From assembly GCF_049275935.1 (NCBI RefSeq), contig NZ_CP184830.1, positions 3,038,001-3,102,000 of the forward strand: DNA of 64,000 nucleotides. Direction: 5' to 3'. Under the pieces are notes generated by a model. That model was given only the letters and a program-made list of their open reading frames with translations, was not told the origin of the DNA and searched no databases. Positions 43,867 through 51,557 of this stretch are shown in pieces. Position numbers and translations under genes: made by a program. This stretch comes from Endozoicomonas_A sp049275935 (lineage in GTDB: Bacteria; Pseudomonadota; Gammaproteobacteria; Pseudomonadales; Endozoicomonadaceae). The first letter of the stretch is position 1. The number at the start of each line of letters is the position of its first letter.

Positions 43867-43960
43867 GCCTAACATTGTGTCAAGGTGCTGCCCAAGCTTG
43901 CTATAATTTGAGCGAAGCGAAATCAGCAAGCGTGGGTAGTCACTCTTAAACGCTTTGATG
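43867..43960 (-). other. attC-like recombination site, VCR-type (before the AAA gene)
   Basis: On the minus strand GTTTAAGAGTGACTACCCA is followed by complementary arms CTACCCACGCTTGCT and AGCAAGCTTGGGCAG, ending in ATGTTAGGCGC. GTTAGGC fits GTTRRRY. The GTTTAAGAGTGA beginning resembles Vibrio-type attC sites. The 5' core is degenerate (ATCAAAGC rather than AACAAAC). Confidence 0.72.
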
Positions 43961-43990
43961 AACCAAGCCGCTAACGCGGTAAAAAAACTC

Positions 43991-44236
43991 TCAATATTGT
44001 CTAATAATTCCTGATACCACATCAATTCTGATGTGTCTGAATAACAGGAATACTGAACATGAATTCAACCGAAAAAACAGTTCGAAGAACTTTGCCAAAA
44101 ACACCTGACCAATAGAAAAGGGCTTAAATTCACTCAACAGAGGAGAGCCAGCACAATCTGAATACATAATTTCACGACAATGCTCAATTAATGGCTGGGG
44201 CGGGGGCACGCTTAGCTTAACAAAAGTCAAAACCAA
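43991..44236 (-). CDS. Possible cassette ORF of unknown function
   Basis: An 81-aa ORF starting at TTG, placed between repeat A copy 2 and the VCR-type site, where a cassette gene is expected. Its sequence (LIEHCREIMYSDCAG, FFELFFRLNSCSVFLLFRHI) resembles nothing I know, and there is no clear ribosome-binding site. It may equally be a decayed cassette without a working gene. Confidence 0.3.
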   Translation of the reverse strand: MVLTFVKLSVPPPQPLIEHCREIMYSDCAGSPLLSEFKPFSIGQVFLAKFFELFFRLNSCSVFLLFRHIRIDVVSGIIRQY

Positions 44237-44250
44237 CCTACATCAGCTAT

Positions 44251-44367
44251 GAAGGCAGCCAGAGAAAAAGCTATTTCCTACAAACCATACTGAGTGGCTG
44301 TCAAATCCGGGCTTGTTCAACAACCGGATAAGATTGCGGCTGTGCACAATCTATCCTTATTCGTTAT
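44251..44367. repeat. Direct repeat A (copy 2)
   Basis: The same 116-bp element as at 42181, in the same orientation, 2,070 bp away, about 95% identical by eye. The right end reads TTCGTTATGAA instead of TTCGTTAGGTGC. The internal hairpin loop differs (GGCTGTGCAC against GGCTACGCGC). It lies just past the 3' end of the 44.4-44.8 kb gene. Confidence 0.75.
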
Positions 44368-44402
44368 GAATCATCCGAACTTTAACTTAAAATTTAGAAT
44401 TA

Positions 44403-44828
44403 CTAATCATCGTCATCGTCGCAACCAAATCCGATATACCCTGTGATGTCCCAACTATCCCTATTTTTATAGATAGTACGACGATCCCAACCTATAAAAC
44501 CAACCTCATTCCAACTACTAGCATTTTCATAAATAACATTTTTGAAAACGCTAATATAACCTGTCACTTTTTCTTGATGTGGGGTTTCGTAGAAGATTTT
44601 TGAAAAAATACTATAACCCAAGTTATTTGTTAGCTCAAAAGCAAACTTTTGTAGCATGTCAACGTAAACATTTTTATGTGATTTATCAGAAATCTTGTAG
44701 ATGGTTTGGTTATCTAAACCAATGTAACCAATGGCCGTCCAGCTGTTGGAACTCTTATATACTAGACATGAAGCGTGCCCTAAATTCAAGATGCCTGTAA
44801 TAAAAAGGGCGCATATAAAGCTCTTGAT
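44403..44828 (-). CDS. Repeat protein of unknown function; leader intact but start codon reads ATC
   Basis: The safe frame from TTG 44789 gives 128 aa. The frame continues upstream through a perfect-looking signal peptide (KSFICALFITGILNLGHA) to an ATC at 44826-44828, placed eight bases after AAGGAG, with a stop just before. One base change would make it ATG, so the start has probably been lost by mutation or is a rare ATC start. The mature part has several copies of a motif S-W-x-x-x-G-(Y/F)-I-G-x-(D)-x-x-T-I-Y-K and ends in CDDDDD. No family is recognised. It lies within the cassette cluster, followed by repeat A. Confidence 0.55.
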   Translation of the reverse strand: MKSFICALFITGILNLGHASCLVYKSSNSWTAIGYIGLDNQTIYKISDKSHKNVYVDMLQKFAFELTNNLGYSIFSKIFYETPHQEKVTGYISVFKNVIYENASSWNEVGFIGWDRRTIYKNRDSWDITGYIGFGCDDDDD

Positions 44829-45153
44829 AAATTAAACTCCTTATATCCGGTACTAATGATTAGTATTCATGCGCTAAAGCCAACTCATAATGAAAGCATG
44901 TTACGTGCAATTAACCAAACTCAATAAATGATAGATATGTATGCGAAATCTCTCAATTTCTTGATAATCATGCTTTTCAGGAGCAAAGGCCTACATTTGA
45001 ACCAACCATGCCGCACGAGATTATAGTTGTATTTTGAGCACATAACGAGCCTGTAGAAAAATCCAAAAACAAAGCCGTATAACTTGCGGCTCCTGTTATT
45101 AGCGAGTGCTGATCTTCAGGCTCCCGGTTAATTTATAATTTTTCCGCTGTGGC
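44829..45153. other. Stretch between cassette genes, AT-rich with an attC-like site
   Basis: No coding sequence is supported. At 45039-45102 it contains an attC-like palindrome (separate entry). The rest, about 44850-45035, is AT-rich and presumably holds the promoter or leader of the 44.4 kb gene. Confidence 0.5.
45039..45102 (-). other. attC-like site (before the 44.4 kb cassette)
   Basis: On the minus strand AATAACAGGAGCC pairs imperfectly with GGCTCGTTATG across about 40 bases that contain an inner GCCG/CGGC stem. The 3' core GTTATGT departs from GTTRRRY at one position. Position (directly after a minus-strand gene, before the next) fits a cassette boundary. Confidence 0.6.
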
Positions 45154-45414
45154 TTATTTCTTGATGTGGTTGACGATGATGGTGAGAGTGTCTTCTATTT
45201 TGTCGAAGCGTTCATGAGTCTCTTGTTTGAACTATTCGAAACGTTTGTCTTGCTGGTCAAAACGTTTGTCTTGCTGATCAAAACGTTTGTTTATCTGAGC
45301 GAACCCTTGGTGCATTTCAGCACGGGTTTTACTGGCGTAGCTGACAATCTCCGTCAGGGTGTCCCGAATAGGGTCAAGCTCGGTTTCGGGCGGCTGTTCA
45401 GCGTTTAAGCTCAT
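45154..45414 (-). pseudogene. Small coiled-coil protein gene interrupted by an amber codon
   Basis: From ATG 45414, 60 codons read ETELDPIRDTLTEIVSYASK, then QGFAQINKRFDQQDKRFDQQDKRFE, followed by TAG at 45232-45234. In the same frame it continues FKQETHERFDKIEDTLTIIV, then NHIKK and TAA at 45154. The continuation is clearly the rest of a heptad coiled coil, and a single C to T change (CAG to TAG) explains the stop. Complete, it would be 86 aa, similar to small hypothetical coiled-coil proteins. It could still be made as a 60-aa product. Confidence 0.7.
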
Positions 45415-45535
45415 GCTTTACTCCTCTATCAAATGAATGAGAAAAATAGCATAGCAGACTTTGAGAGAGGGTACAGAGAGCGTCGGTCTCGATAGCTCTG
45501 GGTAGTTATGTGTTAACTCCCAAAGCTTACAAAAC

Positions 45536-45578
45536 TTAGCAAAATCGTCGTAAACTCTCGCCCAATCGAGGGTGTCGC
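45536..45578 (-). repeat. Dispersed 44-bp repeat, copy 2
   Basis: Inverted copy of 19139-19182, with about four mismatches. Here the GCGACACCCTCGATTGGG part also serves as one arm of a larger inverted-repeat element. Confidence 0.7.
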
Positions 45579-45841
45579 AAAACTCCAACAGCTCGTTCCC
45601 ATGCACTGAGTTCGTCATTCCCGCGAAGGCGGGAATCCAGCGCCAACGGTGGATCTCTGCCTTCTCGGGGATGACAAGGCCAGGGGAGCACCGGGCAGTA
45701 TGGTTCTGGTGGTGAGTCAGTGTGGATTCCCGCCTTCGCGGGAATGACGAGAATGAAATCGGGAATGACGAGAATCAAGTTGGGAATGACGGGGGTGAAG
45801 GCGGGAAGCAGAGTTTTGCGACAGCCTCGACAGGGCGGGGA
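45557..45841. repeat. Composite palindromic (MITE/REP-like) element
   Basis: Two outward-facing copies of GAGTTTTGCGACA(C/G)CCTCGA, at about 45557-45586 and 45812-45841, frame an interior with inverted copies of TCATTCCCGCGAAGGCGGGA (around 45615 and 45730). Three or four GGGAATGACG units follow at 45741-45791. The inner palindrome is a common proteobacterial intergenic repeat. There is no transposase. Confidence 0.75.
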
Positions 45842-45877
45842 ACATTCACCTTGAGACCAGCCACTCTGTTCGAAGGG

Positions 45878-47233
45878 TCAGGCAACAACACCCAGTTCAG
45901 AATCAATCAGGCTGCCACGCAAACTGTGAGGGAACGCCTCAACAATCTCAACCTCGGCAAATCGACCAATCAGGCGAGGTTCGGCACACTTGAAGTTAAC
46001 CACACGATTGCACTCTGTCCGGCCACTCAGTTCGCCCGGGTCTTTTTTGGAGTAACCCGTTACCAGAATTTTCTGGGTGCTGCCTACCAGACGACGACTG
46101 ATTTGCATGGTCTGTTGATTGATTCGCTCCTGCAGAATTTTCAGTCGCTGCTTTTTGGTGGACTCAGGAACGTCGTCGGGCATGTCGGATGCCGGGGTTC
46201 CGGGGCGTTTACTATAGATGAAGCTGAAAGAGGCATCGAAACCGATCTCGTTGATCAGGTTCATGGTGTCTTCAAAATCTTCATCGGTTTCACCCGGGAA
46301 GCCCACGATAAAGTCTGAAGAGAGACTCAGGTCAGGGCGGTGTTCACGCAACTGGCGAATCTTGTCCCGGTACATCTCAACTTCGTGGTTACGTTTCATC
46401 AGGGAGAGAATTCGGTCAGATCCGGCTTGCACAGGAAGGTGCAGGTGGCTGACAAGCTCCGGTACCTGAGCGTAAACATCGATCAGGCTATGGGAGAACT
46501 CTTTCGGGTGAGACGTGGTGAAACGAATTCGGTCAATGCCGTCTATCGCAGCGACTATGGTGATCAGCTCAGCCAGATCACAAACAGTACCATCGTCTTT
46601 TTCGCCACGATAAGCATTTACATTCTGCCCCAGCAGATTGATTTCCCGAACCCCTTTCTCAGCCAGACCGGCACACTCGGCAATTACGTCATCCATGGGG
46701 CGGCTGACTTCTTCACCACGGGTGTAAGGAACAATGCAGAAAGTACAGTATTTGCTGCACCCTTCCATGATGGAAACGAAGGCCGTTGGTCCTTCTACAG
46801 AAGGCTCTGGCAGCCGGTCAAACTTTTCAATTTCCGGGAAGGTGACATCGACCACAGGGATATGGTTGCTCTGGGTGGCATCGATCATCTCTGGCAGGCG
46901 GTGCAGGGTTTGTGGTCCGAATACTACGTCTACCTGGGGCGCACGCTTGCGGATAGCTTCCCCTTCCTGGCTGGCCACGCAGCCTCCGACACCGATCACC
47001 AGGTCGGGATTGGCTTCTTTCAGTTTTTTCCAGCGACCCAGTTGATGGAACAGCTTTTCCTGGGCTTTTTCCCTCACAGAGCAGGTGTTAACCAACACAA
47101 CATCGGCTTCTTCCGGATTGTCTGTTAACTCCAGAGTATGGGTTTCTCCGAGCAGGTCAGCCATTCGAGCTGAGTCGTACTCGTTCATCTGGCAACCGTG
47201 GGTTTTGATATAAAGCTTTTTTGTTGCGCTCAT
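45878..47233 (-). CDS. miaB: tRNA-2-methylthio-N6-dimethylallyladenosine synthase MiaB
   Basis: 451 aa from ATG 47233, where family similarity starts (KKLYIKTHGCQMNEYDS); the frame is open 67 codons more without similarity. The first Fe-S cluster cysteines are Cys14, Cys51 and Cys85. The radical-SAM motif is Cys159-x3-Cys163-x2-Cys166 (GCSKYCTFC), and a C-terminal TRAM domain follows. It methylthiolates A37 of tRNAs reading UNN codons. ybeZ, usually the next gene, is displaced by the dapB/cassette block. Confidence 0.96.
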   Translation of the reverse strand: MSATKKLYIKTHGCQMNEYDSARMADLLGETHTLELTDNPEEADVVLVNTCSVREKAQEKLFHQLGRWKKLKEANPDLVIGVGGCVASQEGEAIRKRAPQVDVVFGPQTLHRLPEMIDATQSNHIPVVDVTFPEIEKFDRLPEPSVEGPTAFVSIMEGCSKYCTFCIVPYTRGEEVSRPMDDVIAECAGLAEKGVREINLLGQNVNAYRGEKDDGTVCDLAELITIVAAIDGIDRIRFTTSHPKEFSHSLIDVYAQVPELVSHLHLPVQAGSDRILSLMKRNHEVEMYRDKIRQLREHRPDLSLSSDFIVGFPGETDEDFEDTMNLINEIGFDASFSFIYSKRPGTPASDMPDDVPESTKKQRLKILQERINQQTMQISRRLVGSTQKILVTGYSKKDPGELSGRTECNRVVNFKCAEPRLIGRFAEVEIVEAFPHSLRGSLIDSELGVVA

Positions 47234-47512
47234 ACTTTTGCTTTCTGGGTTCACATTCTTTTCGCTCAGGGCTGTTTGTTTGCTCAGGGCTGTTTTGGTT
47301 ATTTCAGACGCCAAAGCCGGATTCCTGTCTGCTGTATAATGGTCTGAGACCCTGAAGCTGTCATGTTCAGGCCTCAGGTGACTCAGAATAGCAAAATCAG
47401 CGATCACTGATCTGGCTGGTGAAAAAGTCGCCATTATAACGGCAGTCGACCCCGTAAGGTAGTGAGCAATATTTCTGACCCTCCATACAGAGACTACGTG
47501 ATAACCATTCGG

Positions 47513-48688
47513 CTATAGTTCGTCTTTCAAGCCTGTTTTGGGGGTGTAGACAGGCATCAGTGTCATTTTTACAACCCCGGTTTTCATGACGACATAACTT
47601 TGCACGTCGGTTCTTTGCAGACGAACGGTATCCAGGAGATCATCGGCATTCATTCTGCCCAAGGCATCATAGAATTCGGTCTCTTCCGATGAGAAGCGAT
47701 TATTGAGCGTATCGAGAGCACTCTTGATATGGCCTATTTCAGGATAACTGGCGCTGGCCAGCTGTATTCCAATGGCTACAGCCTTGCTGAGGATTTTGCC
47801 GATCAGTCTGAAGGGGATTTCCCAGTCATTTTCCATCAGAGTCAGCTGTACGGAGTCTGCATTCATCCAGATAATCAGTTCTGTTTTGCCTTTGTTGACG
47901 CCTTTTTCTTTTGCCCAGGGGATTTCAATCGTATCCTCACGAATGGGCTGGTCGCCATTGTAGTAGGTCAGATGCATGTAGATTTCAGGCTTGGTGAAAT
48001 ACTCGCCGACCCGTTCCAGGTTGAGCTCCAGAAGATAATCACGTTCAGGCAGGCGCTCTGTGGCAGTGGTGTTGGGGTCGACAATGGGTTTCGTATGCAT
48101 GACCGGAGTACTGAGTCGGGCAGGGCGATGAACCAGCAGGATGACATCTTTATCCAGGTCATCGACATTCTTAGTGGTGAAGTCGCAGTGTTTATCCCGG
48201 CAGGATGAAGAGCTGGTGACTTCCGCTTTGCGGGGCTGATCCCGCTCCTTTGGTAACAGGAAGCCAATATAGGGGCTATCGGTGTCTTGTACCTTGCGGT
48301 AACGCAGTTTCATCAGCGACTCTTTGTTTCGCTTACCAAAGTGGAAACAGTCTGCCACCCTATCGAGTTCTTCTATCTGCTGACTAATATCTTCCTGAAT
48401 GGTTTTGGGCACTTCCGGATAATTTTTTTGAATGATTTCAGGGATGCTTTGCAGGGCAAGATCCCCTGCTTCATCTAATTGCGAGGGGTTGGTGGCCTCT
48501 TTACGAATATGATCCAGGTGTTTCCAGGGTTTAAGGGTTTCGATGAAGCGCTGTTTCATATCAATCAATCTTTGCTGCTTCTCTTTCAGGCCAAGAGCGT
48601 CAATGTCGGAACACTCTTTGTCGGCAAAAGCAGGAGGGATAAAAAGAGACAGGAGTATGGGTATAAGCAGTGGGAGTCGTGTATTCAT
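47513..48688 (-). CDS. Exported protein of unknown function
   Basis: 391 aa with a signal peptide (TRLPLLIPILLSLFIPPAFA, cut near 22). The N-terminal third is helical (ALGLKEKQQRLIDMKQRFIE). The middle contains a Ser/Cys-rich loop (TSSSSCRDKHC) and beta-rich sequence (YLLELNLERVGEYFTKPEIYMHLTYYNG). No known catalytic motif. It may be periplasmic. It lies between miaB and the adhesin secretion operon on the same strand but is separated from both by more than 180 bp. Confidence 0.7.
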   Translation of the reverse strand: MNTRLPLLIPILLSLFIPPAFADKECSDIDALGLKEKQQRLIDMKQRFIETLKPWKHLDHIRKEATNPSQLDEAGDLALQSIPEIIQKNYPEVPKTIQEDISQQIEELDRVADCFHFGKRNKESLMKLRYRKVQDTDSPYIGFLLPKERDQPRKAEVTSSSSCRDKHCDFTTKNVDDLDKDVILLVHRPARLSTPVMHTKPIVDPNTTATERLPERDYLLELNLERVGEYFTKPEIYMHLTYYNGDQPIREDTIEIPWAKEKGVNKGKTELIIWMNADSVQLTLMENDWEIPFRLIGKILSKAVAIGIQLASASYPEIGHIKSALDTLNNRFSSEETEFYDALGRMNADDLLDTVRLQRTDVQSYVVMKTGVVKMTLMPVYTPKTGLKDEL

Positions 48689-48868
48689 GAGGAGCCTTAG
48701 GAGATGTTAAGGAATGAACAGGCAAGATATTGGAAGGAAAGCGGAGCACATATTTTAATTAGATACGATTGTCGAATCTGTCAAATTCCGCTGTGGAATA
48801 TCGGAATCAGTCGCTAACACCTGTTGTATTTCATCCCAAGTGAGCCCTGGGTGGTACACGCTCCTTGC

Positions 48869-50188
48869 TTATGGAGTCGTCTTCTTTGGCCCTTTTTGCA
48901 ACAGTGGCCGTATAGTATTGATTCGCATTGCACCCAGGATATTGCTTATGCTCGCAAGAACACGGTATTGGGCATAAACGTACTGATAATCAGCAGCGAG
49001 GTATTGCTTGCGCGCTTCAAACAGCTCGTTCTGAGTATCAAGCAAATCCAATAACGTACGATGGCCAGCCTTAAATTGCGCCAGATATAACTCCGTACTC
49101 TCTCTGGATTGCTCTACATAATCGTGTAAATGGACGCGTGATTGCTTTAGTGTCACGAAAGCGTCCCAAGATGATTCTGCATTGGCCTGAACCTCGCGAT
49201 ACACCTTATTCGAACGCATCCGGGAGGCTTCCTCCCGATAGAGAGCCCGACGATAACGGGAGCTGCTTTGTCCCCCGGAGTAGAGGTTCCAGTTCATTTC
49301 TACAAGCAGTCGCGATTCATCTTCCCGACCATCAAAACCAGACACATTATCTTTCCAACTACGATCTGCAACTAAGTCAAAGCTGGGATAGTTTTCAGAT
49401 TGAACACCTTTCACATCAGCTGTTGAAGCATTCACATCGAGTCTGCTGGCGATGAGTAGCTGATTATTCTGAAGTGCTAATTTAATGGCTCGATCCTGGC
49501 TTTCAGGTAAATAAGACTGATCGACCTCCGGACGGATAAAGTCACCGGGATAGTCACCAGTGAGTTGCTTGTATAAAGTTTCAGCATCAGCCAGGTTGTT
49601 ACGGGCAGCTAGTATATTGGCTCTGACTCTGGCAATACGTCCTTTGATTTGCGTAAGATCAGATTTATCCGATATGCCTTGTCGCTTGCGTGCAGCGACC
49701 ATATCGTAAGTTTCGAGATGTTGCTCCAGGTTTTCTTGCGACAAACGCAGTACCTCTTGAGCATTCATTACATGGGTATAAACCTGCGCCACCTGTAAAG
49801 CGAGTGATTCAGCTTGTGCTAGTGTCTGATGATAATGAGCCTGCATGTTGAAGTCAGCGCGCGAGTATTCACTGGTATTGGCAAAACCACGAAATAGCGG
49901 GATTGATAATTTCAGCCTGGCCTGCTTGCGAGTTTGATTGGTTTCTCCAACATTAGCTCTATCCTGATCTTCTCGCCCACTATCAGCTCTTAAATCAAGA
50001 CTGGGTAGAAACCTTCCCTGGGCAATGTCGAGTTCAGCCTGCGATGCAAAGTAAGACTGTAAGGTTACAGCCATATCCGGGTTGGTCTGTATGGCATCAT
50101 TAATCGTTTGCTCAAGGCTTTGTGCCCAATTCGTGTTGCACCAAAGCATACCAAGCACTGTTAGTGTGGTGCGTAATACAGGCTTCAT
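48869..50188 (-). CDS. lapE: TolC-family outer-membrane channel of a Lap-type system
   Basis: 439 aa from ATG 50188, which has GGAG nine bases before it; upstream in-frame starts at 50194 and 50212 fit less well. A signal peptide (TTLTVLGMLWCNTNWA) is followed by the duplicated TolC helical hairpin repeats (LEQTINDAIQTNPDM; LYSGGQSSSRYRRALYREEA). TolC-like proteins form the outer-membrane exit of type I secretion. It is the distal gene of the adhesin operon. Confidence 0.88.
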   Translation of the reverse strand: MKPVLRTTLTVLGMLWCNTNWAQSLEQTINDAIQTNPDMAVTLQSYFASQAELDIAQGRFLPSLDLRADSGREDQDRANVGETNQTRKQARLKLSIPLFRGFANTSEYSRADFNMQAHYHQTLAQAESLALQVAQVYTHVMNAQEVLRLSQENLEQHLETYDMVAARKRQGISDKSDLTQIKGRIARVRANILAARNNLADAETLYKQLTGDYPGDFIRPEVDQSYLPESQDRAIKLALQNNQLLIASRLDVNASTADVKGVQSENYPSFDLVADRSWKDNVSGFDGREDESRLLVEMNWNLYSGGQSSSRYRRALYREEASRMRSNKVYREVQANAESSWDAFVTLKQSRVHLHDYVEQSRESTELYLAQFKAGHRTLLDLLDTQNELFEARKQYLAADYQYVYAQYRVLASISNILGAMRINTIRPLLQKGPKKTTP

Positions 50189-50231
50189 TGTCATCAGCTC
50201 CAATATAAACACATAATCGCCACTGCAATTA

Positions 50232-51557
50232 TCACTTTAAAGCTCTCAATAGTGGCTTCATGATGTACTGCAATACACTGCGTTCTGCCACGCTGATGTC
50301 GACAGTTGCCTGCATGCCAGGAATGACATTCAGGTGGCTGTAACCCTCGCCAAAGTAAGCTTTTTCGACTCTTACTTTTACGATGTAAAAACTATCGCCA
50401 TGGGGGTCAGTAATGGAATCTGCGGAAATGGTCTGTACTCTGCCATCCAGCCCACCGTAAACAGCAAAATCAAACGCCGAAATTTTCACTTTTGCATGCT
50501 GGCCGTGCTGCACAAAACCAATATCTTTAGGCTTTACCTTAGCCTCAACCAATAGCTCATCATCTACTGGCACAATATCGATAAGCTCAGCCCCTGGTTT
50601 TGCGACACCACCAATGGTTGTGACATACAATTTTTGAATTACCCCATCAACCGGCGAATGCAGCTCGGTGTTTTGAACACTTGCCTCGTTGACGGTTTTT
50701 TTACCACGTGCAATACCAAGACGAGTTCGCACTTCGGATAGCTGTTCCTGAGCTTCCGCCCGGAAGCCCGACAGAGTACTGCCTTCTTCTTTCTCAAGAC
50801 GCTGAATCTCTGCTTGCAGCTTTGGGATCTGGTTGTTTGTTTTATTAACCTCTGATTGTGCCTGACTGAGCCTTTGTTTAACGTCAATCACAACAGACTC
50901 AGATACTGCACCCATTTTAAGTAGAGGCTCGTTCATTTTGAGCTGCTGCTGGATCAAATCAACCTGTCGCTGCTGATCTTCCACCTGCTGTTGAGCTGAG
51001 ACAAGTTCCTGGCGAGCCTTGCTTGTTTTCAGATGGATGTCATCAAGCTGCATATGAAGCTCATCCTGTCTCACCTTATAGAGCTTTAACTGTGTATCTA
51101 TAAAAGTGTTATGGGTAGCAATTTGTTCAGGGGTAAATTCTGGGTGAGTACCAGCAACTTCTGCTGCAAGGCGCGTTTCTTTTGCAAGTAACGATGAAGT
51201 CTCCACGACCGACTGTGTCAATGACCCGCTCGCTACCGTTGGATCAAGTTCCATGAGCAGCTCACCCTGCATGACCGACTGCCCTTCAATGACGTGGATT
51301 GCTTTAATAGTACCGCCTTCGAGGTTTTGAATGACCTGTGTACGGCTAATGGGGGTCGCTTTGCCCTGGCCGCGAACGATTTCATTGATGTTGGCAAAAT
51401 AGGCCCAAACGAGCAAAAACAACACCATCACAAATACTATCCAAAGCGTCACTCTGGCTGCAGACGGTGTTCGCATTAACTCACCTTGAGAGGCGTCAGT
51501 GATAAAATCGAGATCGGCCTGAGTGAATGCTTTGCCTTTTAACCGTGATAAACTCAT
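50232..51557 (-). CDS. lapC: HlyD-family membrane-fusion protein of a Lap-type system
   Basis: 441 aa. One membrane helix (LWIVFVMVLFLLVWAYFANI) is followed by a biotinyl-like half motif (VIQNLEGGTIKAIHVIEGQSV), a long coiled coil (about 145-285) and the HlyD C-terminal domain (ELIDIVPVDDELLVEAKVKPKDIGFV). It links the ABC exporter to the outer-membrane channel. The start overlaps the lapB stop by four bases (ATGA). Confidence 0.93.
   Translation of the reverse strand: MSLSRLKGKAFTQADLDFITDASQGELMRTPSAARVTLWIVFVMVLFLLVWAYFANINEIVRGQGKATPISRTQVIQNLEGGTIKAIHVIEGQSVMQGELLMELDPTVASGSLTQSVVETSSLLAKETRLAAEVAGTHPEFTPEQIATHNTFIDTQLKLYKVRQDELHMQLDDIHLKTSKARQELVSAQQQVEDQQRQVDLIQQQLKMNEPLLKMGAVSESVVIDVKQRLSQAQSEVNKTNNQIPKLQAEIQRLEKEEGSTLSGFRAEAQEQLSEVRTRLGIARGKKTVNEASVQNTELHSPVDGVIQKLYVTTIGGVAKPGAELIDIVPVDDELLVEAKVKPKDIGFVQHGQHAKVKISAFDFAVYGGLDGRVQTISADSITDPHGDSFYIVKVRVEKAYFGEGYSHLNVIPGMQATVDISVAERSVLQYIMKPLLRALK

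Larger units (their letters stand above)
45415..45877. other. Repeat-filled stretch between cassette cluster and miaB
   Basis: Most is a composite palindromic element (45557-45841). A 66-codon minus-strand ORF here (45418-45618) has no ribosome-binding site and is partly encoded by repeat sequence, so it is not accepted as a gene. Confidence 0.6.

Noticed and set aside
43807..44025. 72-codon minus-strand ORF through the VCR-type attC-like site
   Set aside because: It reads across the palindromic recombination site, so it is unlikely to be a gene.
45418..45618. 66-codon minus-strand ORF before the composite repeat
   Set aside because: No ribosome-binding site, and half of it is encoded by dispersed repeat sequence.
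45722..47128. Long plus-strand ORFs antisense to miaB
   Set aside because: miaB has full family motifs on the minus strand; the plus-strand frames show no domain or start signals.
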